DNA from: Calendula officinalis
Lineage: Eukaryota; Streptophyta; Magnoliopsida; Asterales; Asteraceae
DNA length: 64,000 nt
Reading direction: 5' to 3'
Assembly: GCA_963853835.1 (NCBI GenBank)
Contig: OY970821.1
Location: 55,880,640 to 55,944,639 of the forward strand
Position 1 is the first letter of the stretch. The number at the start of each line of letters is the position of its first letter. Positions 10,141-20,144 of the stretch are shown here, one piece after another. The translations under genes and the position numbers were made by a program. The notes beneath the pieces are model-generated. The model saw nothing but the letters and a program-made list of their open reading frames with translations. It made no database searches and had not been told where the DNA came from.

Positions 10141-10829
10141 TTGATGCTGGAGCCTTGAACCTTGACCTTTGAGCCTTGAGCCTTGAGCCTTGAGCATTGA
10201 GCGCTGACCCTTGAGCCTTGAGCCTTGCGCATTGAGACTTGAGCCTTGAGCCTTGAGCGCTAAGCCTTAATTCTTGCCCTTCCGCCTTGCGCCTTGACAT
10301 TGAGCCTTGCGCTTTGTGCCTTGAGCCTTGAGCCTTGAGCCTTGATCCTCTAGCCTTGAGCCTTGAGCCTTGAGCCTTGACCCTTGAGCATGGAGCATTG
10401 ACCCTTGAGAATTGACCCTTGAGCCATGAGCCTTGAACCTTGAGCCTTGAGCCTTGAGCCTTGAGCCTTGAGCCTTGAGCCTTGAGCCTTGAGCCTTGAG
10501 CCTTGAGCCTTGAGCCTTGCGCCTTGAACCTTGAGCCTTGAGCCTTAAAACTTGAGACTTGAGCCTTGACACTTGTCCCTTACGCCTTGAGCCTTGAGCC
10601 TTGAGCCTTGTCCCTTGAGCCTTGACCCTTGAGCGTTGAGCCTTGAGCCTTGAGCCTTGAGCCTTGACCCTTGAGCGTTGACCCTTGAGCGTCGACCCTT
10701 AAGCCTTGTGCCTTGAGCCTTGAGCCTTGAGCCTTGTAACTTGAACCTTGAGCCTTGAGCCTTGAAACTTGAGCCTTAAGCTTTGAGCCTTCAGCCTTGA
10801 GCCTTGAGCCATGAGCCTTGAGCCTTAAA

Positions 10830-13800
10830 ACTTTAGACTTGAGCTTTGACTCTTGACCCTTACGCCTTGAGCCTTGAGCCTTGAGCCTTAAGCCTCGAGC
10901 CTTGTCCCTCGAGCCTTGACCCTTGAGCGTTGACTGTTGAGCATTGAGTCTTTAGCGTTGAGCCTTGAGCCTGGAGCCTTGAGCCTTGAGCCTTGAGCCT
11001 TTAGCCTTGAGCCTTGAGCCTTGAGCCCTGAGCGTTAATGCTTGAGCCTTGAACCTTGACCTTTGAGCCTTGAGCATTGAGCGTTCAGCCTTGAGCGTTG
11101 AGCCTTGAGCCTTGGGCCTTGAGCCTTGAGCCTTGAGCCTTGAGCCTTGAGCCTGGAGCCTTGAGCCTTGAGCCTTGAGCCTTGAGCCATGACCCTTGAC
11201 CCTTGAGCGTTGAGCCTTGAGCCTTGAGCCTTGAGCCTTGTGCCTTGAGCCTTGAGCCTTGAGCCTTGAGCCTTGAGCCTTGAGCCTTGAGCCTTGAGCC
11301 TTAAAACTTGAGACATGAGCCTTGACTCTTGACCCTTACGCCTTGAGCGTTGAGCCTTGAGCGTTGATCGTTGAACCATGAGCCTTGAGCCTTGAGCCTT
11401 GGACTTGAGCCTTAAGCCTCGAGCCTTATCCCTTAAGCGTTGACCCTTGAGCGTTGACCCTTGAGCGTTGAGCCTTGAGCCTTGAGTCGTGAGCCGTGAG
11501 CCGTGAGCCTTGAGCCTTGAGCCTGGAGCCTTGAGCCTGGACCCTATAGCCTTGATCGTCGAGCCTGGAGCCTTGAGCCTGGAGCCTGGAGCCTGGAGCC
11601 TTTGAGCCTTAAGCCTTAAGCCAGGAGCCTGGAGCCTTAAGCCTTGAGCCTTGCGCCTTCAGCCTTGAACCTTGAGCCTTCAGCGTTGAGCCTTGAGCCT
11701 AGAGCCTTGGGCCTTGAGCGTTGACCCTTGAGCGTTGACCCTTGAGCGTTGACCCTTAAGCCTTGAGCCTTGAGCCTTGAGCCTTGAGCCTTGAGCCTTG
11801 TGCCTTGAGCCTTGAGCCTTGAGCCTTGAGCCTTGTTACTTGAACCTTGAGCCTTGAGCCTTGAAAATTGAGCCTTAAGCCTTGAGCCTTGAGCCTTCAG
11901 CCTTGAGCCATGAGACTTGAGCCTTAAAACTTTAGACTTGAGCTTTGACTCTTGACCCTTACGCCTTGAGCCTTGAGCCTCGAGCCTTGTCCCTCGAGCC
12001 TTGACGCTTGAGCGTTGACTGTTGAGCGTTGAGTCTTGAGCGTTGAGCCTTGAGCCTGGAGCCTTGACCCTTGAGCCTAGAGCCTTGAGCCTTGAGCCTT
12101 GAGCCTTGAGCCTTGAGCCTTGAGCCTTGAGCCTTGAGCCTTGAGCCTTGAGCCTTGAGCCTTGAGCCTTGAGCCTTGATCCATGAGCCTTGAGCCTTGA
12201 GCAGTGAGCCTTGAGCCTTGAGCCTTGAGCCTTGAGCCCTGAGCGTTGATGCTTGAGCCTTGACCCTTGACCTTTGAGCCTTGAGCCTTGAGCGTTGAGC
12301 ATTGAGCCTGGAGCCTTGAGCCTTGAGCCTTGAGCCTTGGGCCATGAGCCTTGAGCCTTGAGCCTTGAGCCTTGAGCCCTGAGCCCTGAGCCTTGAGCCT
12401 TGAGCCTTGAGCCTTGAGCCTTGACCCTTGAGCCTTGACCCTTGAGCGTTGAGCCTTGAGCCTTGATCCTTGAGCCTTGAGCCTTGAGCCTTGAGCCTTG
12501 AGCGTTGAAACTTGAGCCTTGAGCCTTGAACCTTGAGCATTGAGCCATGAGCCTTGAGCCTTAAAACTTGAGACATGAGCCTTGACTCTTGACCCTTACG
12601 CCTTGAGCCTTGAGCCTTGAGCATTGAGCGTTGAGCCTTGAGCCTTGAGCCTTGGACTTGAGCCTTGAGCCTCGAACCTTATCCCTTGAGCGTTGACCCT
12701 TGAGCATTGACCCTTGAGCGTTGAGCCTTGAGCGTTGAGCCTTGAGCCGTGAGCCGTGAGCCTTGAGCCTTGAGCCTTGAGCCTTGAGCCTTGATCCTTG
12801 AGCCTGGAGCCTTTGAGCCTTGAGCCTGGACCCTAGAGCCTTGAGCGTCGAGCCTGGAGCCTTGAGCCTGTAGCCTTGAGCCTTCGAGCCTTAAGCCTTA
12901 AGCCTGCAGCCTAGAGCCTTGATCCTTGAGCCTTGCGCCTTGAGCCTTGAGCCTTGAGCCTTGAGCCTTCAGCGTTGAGCCTTGAGCCTTGAGCCTTGAG
13001 CCTTGAGCCTTGGGCCTTGAGCCTCGAGCCTTGAGCATTGCGCCTTGAGCCTTGAGCCTTGATCCTCTAGCCTTGAGCCTTGAGCCGTGATCCTTGAGCC
13101 TTAAAACTTGAGACTTGAGCCTTAACACTTGACCCTTGCGCCTTGAGCCTTGCGTCTTGAGCCTTGAGCCTTGAACCTTGAGCCTTAAGCCTTGAGCCTT
13201 GAGCCTTGAGCCTCGAGCCTTGTCCCTTGAGCATTGACCCTTGAGCATTGAGCCTTGAGCCTTGAGCCTTGAACCTTGAGCCTTGAGCCTTGAAACTTGA
13301 GACTTGAACCTTGACTCTTGACCATTGCGCCTTGAGCCTTGCGCATTAAGACTTGAGCCTTGAGCCTTGAGCCCTAAGCCTTGATCCTTGCCCTTGCGCC
13401 TTGCGCCTTGACCTTCAGCCTTGCGACTTGTGCCTTAATCCTTGAGCCTTGATCCTCTAGCCTTGAGCCTTGAGCCTTGAGCCTTGAGCCTTGAGCCTTG
13501 AGCCTTGAGCATTGACCCTTGAGCGTTGACCCTTGAGCCTTGAGCCTTGAGCCTTGGGCCTTGAGCCTTGAGCCTTGAGCCTTGAGCCTTGAACCTTGAC
13601 CCTTGAGCCTTGAGCCTTGAGCCTTGAGCCTTGAGCCTTGAGCCTTGAGCCTCGAGCCTTGAGCCTTGAGCCTTGACCCTTGAGCCTTGAGCCTTGTGCC
13701 CTGAGCCTTGAGCCTTGAGCCTTGAGCCTTGTTACTTAAACCTTGAGCCTTGAGCCTTGAGCGTTGAAACTTGAGCCTTGAGCCTTGAACCTTGAGCCTT

Positions 13801-14560
13801 GAGCCTTGACCCATTAGCCTTGAGGCTTAAAACTTGAGACATGAGCCTTGACTCTTGACCCTTACGCCTTGAGCCTTGAGCCTTGAGCCTTGAGCGTTGA
13901 GCCTTGAGCTTTGAGCCTTGAGCCTTGGACTTGAGCCTTAAGCCTCGAGCCTTATCCCTTGAGCGTTGACCCTTGAGCGTTGACCCTTGAGCGTTGAGCC
14001 TTGAGCCTTGAGTCGTGAGCCGTGAGCCTTGAGCCTTGAGCCTTGAGCCTTGAGTCTTGATCCTTGAGCCTGGAGCCTTTGAGCCTGGAGCCTTCAGCCT
14101 GGACCCTAGAGCCTTGAGCGTCGAGCCTGGAGCCTTGAGCCTGGAGCCTGGAGCCTTAAGCCTTAAGCCTGGAGCCTTGAGCCTTTAGCCTTGCGCCTTC
14201 AGCCTTGAGCCTTGAGCCTTCAGCGTTGAGCCTTGAGCCTTGAGCCTTGGGCCTTGACCCTTGACCGTTGACCCTCGAGCGTTGACCCTTGAGCGTTGAC
14301 CCTTAAGCCTTGAGCCTTGAGCCTTGAGCCTTGAGCCTTGAGCCTTGTTACTTGAACCTTGAGCCTGGAGCCTTGAAACTTGAGCCTTAAGCCTTGAGCC
14401 TTCAGCCTTGAGCCATGAGACTTGAGCCTTAAAACTTTAGACTTGAGCTTTGACTCTTGACCCTTACGCCTTGAGCCTTGAGCCTTGAGCCTTGAGCCTT
14501 GAGCCTCGAGCCTTGTCCCTCGAGCCTTGACCCTTGAGCGTTGACTGTTGAGCGTTGAGT
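10830..14560. repeat. About 1.1-1.3-kb duplications inside the heptamer array
   Basis: Marker strings again recur in order. 'aaaactttagacttgagc' is near 10837, 11927 and 14431; 'gttgactgttgagc' near 10927, 12010 and 14540; 'ggaccctagagcc' or a close variant near 11530, 12829 and 14101. A pair of markers, 'ttacttgaacc' and about 80-100 bp later 'ttgactcttgaccctta', recurs over the whole array (first marker near 7118, 7603, 8745, 9199, 10736, 11836, 13731, 14349), showing shared ancestry of the larger blocks. Confidence 0.65.
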
Positions 14561-14940
14561 CTTGAGCGTTGAGCGTTGAGCCTGGAGCCTTGAGCCTTGA
14601 GCCTAGAGCCTTTAGCCTTGAGCCTTGAGCCTTGAGCCTTGAGTCTTTAGCCGTGAGCCTTGAGCCTTGAGCCTTGAGCCCTGAGCATTGATGCTTGAGC
14701 CTTGAACCTTGACCTTTGAGCCTTGAGCGTTGAGCCTTGAGCGTTGAGCCTTGAGCCTTGAGCCTTGAGCCTTGGGCCATGAGCCTTGAGCCTTGAGCCT
14801 TGAGCCTTGAGCCTTGACCCTTGAGCCTTGACCCTTGAGCCTTGACCCTTGACCCTTGAGCCTTGACCCTTGACCCTTGAGCGTTGAGCCTTGAGTCTTG
14901 AGCCTTGAGCCTTGCGCCTTGAGCCTTGAGCCTTGAGCCT

Positions 14941-14956
14941 TGAGCCTCAACCTCGG
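14941..14956. other. Abrupt junction between two unrelated satellites
   Basis: Clean GCCTTGA units run to about 14946, and the next bases (TCAACCTCGGCCGG) are already typical of the 364-bp satellite, matching sequence near 17444 and 19928. There is no unique DNA between the arrays and at most one or two bases of ambiguity at the joint. A minus-strand reading frame (14220-15077) runs through the junction, fusing both repeat peptides; this is a by-product of stop-free repeats. Confidence 0.85.
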
Positions 14957-15130
14957 CCGGAACTCCGACCTCGGCCCGAACTTCAACCTCGGCCCGAAAA
15001 TCATCCTCGGCCCGAACACCGAACTTCGGCCCGAACACCACTTCGGCCCGAACAACACTTCGGCCCGAACATCCCACTTCGGGCCGAACACCACTTCGGC
15101 CCGGACATCCCTCTTCGGCCCGAACTCTTC

Positions 15131-15492
15131 AATATCCAAGATTGTGTGACAAAAGGTGCTATACTAAAACATTCATAACTTTCAGCTCGGGTGTCCGTTT
15201 CACGCCCACGAGTAACCAAAATAGCTGGTTCATTCGTCACTGCCAAGAACAAGTTCGGCCCGAACTCTTCACTGTTCCCGGCCCGAACTTCATTTTCGGC
15301 CCGAACTTCAACCTCGGCCCGAACTTCAACCTCGGCCCGCACTCCGGCCTCGGCCCGAACTTCAACCTCGGCCCGAACATCATCCTCGGACCGAACACCG
15401 AACTTCAGCCCGAACACCATTTCGGCCCGAACATCCCACTTCGGCCCGAACACCACTTCGGCCCGAACATCCCTCTTCGGCCCGGACTTTTC
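15131..15492. repeat. Representative monomer (362 bp): core plus box field
   Basis: The core spans 15131-15250 and has no GGCCCGAAC box. The box field spans 15251-15492 with 13 boxes, a few altered (GGCCCGCAC, GGACCGAAC, CAGCCCGAAC). Neighbouring monomers differ mainly by whole 18-bp units in the field. On the minus strand the core reads ..AVTNEPAILVTRGRETD.., on the + strand ..SVSRPRVTKIAGSFVTAKN..; I recognise neither. The 362-bp length is not a multiple of three, so frames do not carry over between consecutive monomers. Confidence 0.9.
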
Positions 15493-18400
15493 AATATCCA
15501 AGATTGTGTGACAAAAGGTGCTATACTAAAACATTCATAACTTTCAACTCGGGTGTCTGTTTCACGCCCACGAGTAACCAAAATAGCTGGTTCGTTCGTC
15601 ACTGCCAAGAACAAGTTCGGCCCGAACTCTTCACTCTTCCCGGCCCGAACTTCATTTTCGGCCCGAACTTCAACCTCGGCCCGAACTTCAACCTCGGCCC
15701 GCACTCCGACCTCGGCCCGAACTTCAACCTCGGCCCGAACATCATCCTCGGCCCGAACACCGAACTTCAGCCCGAACACCACTTCGGCTCGAACATCCCA
15801 CTTCGGCCCGAACACCACTTCGGCCCGAACATCCCTCTTCGGCCCGAACTCTTCAATATCCAAGATTGTGTGACAAAAGGTGCTATAATAAAACATTCAT
15901 AACTTTCAGCTCGGGTGTCCGTTTCACGCCCACGAGTAACCAAAATATCTGGTTCGTTCGTCACTGCCAAGAACAAGTTCGGCCCGAACTCTTCACTGTT
16001 CCCGGCCCGAACTTCATTTTCGGCCCGAACTTCTACATCGGCCCGAACTCAACCTCGGCCCGAACTCCGACCTCGGCCCGAACTGCAACCTCGGCCCGAA
16101 CATCATCCTCGGCCCGAACACCGAACTTCGGCCCGAACACCACTTCGGCCCGAACATCCCACTTCGGCCCGAACACCACTTCGGCCCGAACATCCCTCTT
16201 CGCCCGAACTCTTCAATATCCAAGATTGTGTGACAAAAGGTGTTATACTAAAACATTCATAACTTTCAGCTCGGGTGTCCGTTTCACGCCCACGAGTAAC
16301 CAAAATAGCTGGATCGTTCGTCACTGCCAAGAACAAGTTCTGCCCGAACTCTTCACTGTTCCCGGCCCGAACTTCATTTTCAGCCCGAACTTCAACCTCG
16401 GCCCGAACTTCAACCTCGGCCCGCACTCCGACCTCGGCCCGAACTTCAACCTCGGCCAGAACATCATCCTCGGCCCGAACACCGAACTTCGGCCCGAACA
16501 CCACTTCGGCCCGAACATCCCACTTCGGCCCGAACACCACTTCGGCCCGAACATCCCTCTTCGGCCCGAACATCCCTCTTCGGCCCGAACTCTTCAATAT
16601 CCAAGATTGTGTGACAAAAGGTGCTATACTAAAACATTCATAACTTTCAGCTCGGGTGTCCGTTTCACGCCCACGAGTAACCAAAATATCTGGTTCGTTC
16701 GTCACTGCCAAGAACAAGTTCGGCCCGAACTCTTCACTGTTCCCGGCCCGAACTTCATTTTCGGCCCGAACTTCGACCTCGGCCCGAACTGCAACCTCGG
16801 CCCGAACATCATCCTCGGCCCGAACACCGAAATTCTGCCCGAACACCACTTCGGCCCGAACACCACTTCGGCCCGAATATCCTTCTTCGCCCGAACTCTT
16901 CAATATCCAAGATTGTGTGACAAAAGTTGTTATACTAAAACATTCATAACTTTCAGCTCGGGTGTCCGTTTCACGCCCACGAGTAACCAAAATAGCTGGT
17001 TCGTTCGTCACTGCCAAGAACAAGTTCGGCCCGAACTCTTCACTGTTCCCGGCCCGAACTTCATTTTCGGCCCGAACTTCAACCTCGGCCCGAACTTCAA
17101 CCTCGGCCCGAACTCCGACCTCGGCCCGAACATCATCCTCGGCCCGAACACCGAACTTCGGCCCGAACACCACTTCGGCCCGAACACCACTTCGGCCCGA
17201 ACATCCCACTTCGGCCCGAACACCACTTCGGCCCGAACATCCCTCTTCGGCCCGAACTTTTCAATATCCAAGATTGTGTGACAAAAGGTACTATACTAAA
17301 ACATTCATAACTTTCAGCTCGGGTGTCCGTTTCACGCCCACGAGTGACCAAAATAGCTGGTCCGTTCGTCACTGCCAAGAACAAGTTCGGCCCGAACTCT
17401 TCACTGTACCCGGCCCGAACTTCATTTTCGGCCCGAACTTCAACCTCGGCCGGAACTCCGACCTCGGCCCGAACTCCGACCTCGGCCCGAACTTCAACCT
17501 CGGCCCGAGCATCATCCTCGGCCCGAACACCGAACTTCGGCCCGAACACCGAACTTCGGCCCGAACACCACTTCGGCCCGAACAACACTTCGGCCCGAAC
17601 ATCCCACTTCGGGCCGAACACCACTTCGGCCCGGACATCCCTCTTCGGCCCGAACTCTTCAATATCCAAGATTGTGTGACAAAAGGTGCTATACTAAAAC
17701 ATTCATAACTTTCAGCTCGGGTGTCCGTTTCACGCCCACGAGTAACCAAAATAGCTGGTTCATTCGTCACTGCCAAGAACAAGTTCGGCCCGAACTCTTC
17801 ACTGTTCCCGGCCCGAACTTCATTTTCGGCCCGAACTTCAACCTCGGCCCGAACTTCAACCTCGGCCCGCACTCCGACCTCGGCCCGAACTTCAACCTCG
17901 GCCCGAACATCATCCTCGGACCGAACACCGAACTTCAGCCCGAACACCATTTCGGCCCGAACATCCCACTTCGGCCCGAACACCACTTCGGCCCGAACAT
18001 CCCTCTTCGGCCCGGACTTTTCAATATCCAAGATTGTGTGACAAAAGGTGCTATACTAAAACATTCATAACTTTCAACTCGGGTGTCTGTTTCACGCCCA
18101 CGAGTAACCAAAATAGCTGGTTCGTTCGTCACTGCCAAGAACAAGTTCGGCCCGAACTCTTCACTCTTCCCGGCCCGAACTTCATTTTCGGCCCGAACTT
18201 CAACCTCGGCCCGAACTTCAACCTCGGCCCGCACTCCGACCTCGGCCCGAACTTCAACCTCGGCCCGAACATCATCCTCGGCCCGAACACCGAACTTCAG
18301 CCCGAACACCACTTCGGCTCGAACATCCCACTTCGGCCCGAACACCACTTCGGCCCGAACATCCCTCTTCGGCCCGAACTCTTCAATATCCAAGATTGTG

Positions 18401-19109
18401 TGACAAAAGGTGCTATAATAAAACATTCATAACTTTCAGCTCGGGTGTCCGTTTCACGCCCACGAGTAACCAAAATATCTGGTTCGTTCGTCACTGCCAA
18501 GAACAAGTTCGGCCCGAACTCTTCACTGTTCCCGGCCCGAACTTCATTTTCGGCCCGAACTTCAACATCGGCCCGAACTTCAACCTCGGCCCGAACTCCG
18601 ACCTCGGCCCGAACTGCAACCTCGGCCCGAACATCATCCTCGGCCCGAACACCGAACTTCGGCCCGAACATCCCACTTCGGCCCGAACACCACTTCGGCC
18701 CGAACATCCCTCTTCGCCCGAACTCTTCAATATCCAAGATTGTGTGACAAAAGGTGTTATACTAAAACATTCATAACTTTCAGCTCGGGTGTCCGTTTCA
18801 CGCCCACGAGTAACCAAAATAGCTGGATCGTTCGTCACTGCCAAGAACAAGTTCTGCCCGAACTCTTCACTGTTCCCGGCCCGAACTTCATTTTCAGCCC
18901 GAACTTCAACCTCGGCCCGAACTTCAACCTCGGCCCGCACTCCGACCTCGGCCCGAACTTCAACCTCGGCCAGAACATCATCCTCGGCCCGAACACCGAA
19001 CTTCGGCCCGAACACCACTTCGGCCCGAACATCCCACTTCGGCCCGAACACCACTTCGGCCCGAACATCCCTCTTCGGCCCGAACATCCCTCTTCGGCCC
19101 GAACTCTTC

Positions 19110-19385
19110 AATATCCAAGATTGTGTGACAAAAGGTGCTATACTAAAACATTCATAACTTTCAGCTCGGGTGACCGTTTCACGCCCACGAGTAACCAAAA
19201 TATCTGGTTCGTTCGTCACTGCCAAGAACAAGTTCGGCCCGAACTCTTCACTGTTCCCGGGCCGAAAATGAACTGCAACCTCGGCCCGAACATCATCCTC
19301 GGCCCGAACACCGAAATTCTGCCCGAACACCACTTCGGCCCGAACACCACTTAGGCCCGAATATCCTTCTTCGCCCGAACTCTTC
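19110..19385. repeat. Shortest monomer (276 bp) with a microinversion
   Basis: Compared with its partner at 16596-16901 (306 bp), this monomer lost about 30 bp, and bases 19259-19272 (GGGCCGAAAATGAA) are the reverse complement of the TTCATTTTCGGCCC normally found there. A stop-free frame through the monomer is not expected or needed; it is simply a rearranged satellite unit. Confidence 0.85.
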
Positions 19386-20144
19386 AATATCCAAGATTGT
19401 GTGACAAAAGTTGTTATACTAAAACATTCATAACTTTCAGCTCGGGTGTCCGTTTCACGCCCACGAGTAACCAAAATAGCTGGTTCGTTCGTCACTGCCA
19501 AGAACAAGTTCGGCCCGAACTCTTCACTGTTCCCGGCCCGAACTTCATTTTCGGCCCGAACTTCAACCTCGGCCCGAACTTCAACCTCGGCCCGAACTCC
19601 GACCTCGGCCCGAACATCATCCTCGGCCCGAACACCGAACTTCGGCCCGAACACCACTTCGGCCCGAACACCACTTCGGCCCGAACATCCCACTTCGGCC
19701 CGAACACCACTTCGGCCCGAACATCCCTCTTCGGCCCGAACTTTTCAATATCCAAGATTGTGTGACAAAAGGTAGTATACTAAAACATTCATAACTTTCA
19801 GCTCGGGTGTCCGTTTCACGCCCACGAGTGACCAAAATAGCTGGTCCGTTCGTCACTGCCAAGAACAAGTTCGGCCCGAACTCTTCACTGTACCCGGCCC
19901 GAACTTCATTTTCGGCCCGAACTTCAACCTCGGCCGGAACTCCGACCTCGGCCCGAACTCCGACCTCGGCCCGAACTTCAACCTCGGCCCGAGCATCATC
20001 CTCGGCCCGAACACCGAACTTCGGCCCGAACACCGAACTTCGGCCCGAACACCACTTCGGCCCGAACACCACTTCGGCCCGAACATCCCACTTCGGCCCG
20101 AACACCACTTCGACCCGAACATCCCTCTTCGGCCCGAACTCTTC

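Larger units (their letters stand above)
5541..14946. repeat. Heptamer minisatellite (GCCTTGA)n, about 9.4 kb
   Basis: A continuous, degenerate tandem array of the 7-bp unit GCCTTGA (complement TCAAGGC), roughly 1,340 units. Common variants are GCGTTGA, GCATTGA, CCCTTGA, TCCTTGA, GACTTGA, GCCATGA, GCCTGGA, GCCTCGA and GCCTTAA; single-base length slips are scattered through it. On the minus strand three units give TCA AGG CTC AAG GCT CAA GGC, so every minus frame reads cyclic SRLKAQG without stops (longest such frame 11637-12548, 303 residues), while each + frame meets TGA every 21 bp. Many overlapping minus frames follow from this arithmetic and are not evidence for a protein. I know no named family with this unit. 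Confidence 0.95.
15131..20144. repeat. 7-mer higher-order repeat, two copies
   Basis: Markers at 15131, 15493, 15855, 16215, 16596, 16902, 17263 and again at 17661, 18023, 18385, 18729, 19110, 19386, 19747 (next 20145). Monomer lengths run 362-362-360-381-306-361-398 in the first copy and 362-362-344-381-276-361-398 in the second, and private variants agree pairwise. Copies are 2,530 and 2,484 bp. The lead-in at 14947-15130 is the tail of an earlier 398-type monomer. Confidence 0.85.

Noticed and set aside
5541..14946. Dozens of minus-strand frames up to 303 residues encoding SRLKAQG repeats
   Set aside because: A 7-bp unit without stops on one strand makes all three frames open automatically. 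The frames overlap each other, start at random ATGs in degenerate units, and have no domain or promoter context.
5541..14946. Interstitial telomere-like array
   Set aside because: The unit is 7 bp like TTTAGGG, but GCCTTGA and its complement TCAAGGC match the plant telomere unit poorly in any register.
14220..15139. Fusion proteins across the satellite junction
   Set aside because: They are read-through between two stop-free repeats on the minus strand and depend only on the junction position.
15131..15250. CENP-B-box-like motif in the core (TTCGTTCG)
   Set aside because: Only the first five bases TTCGT agree with the CENP-B box; the AnnCGGGA part is missing.
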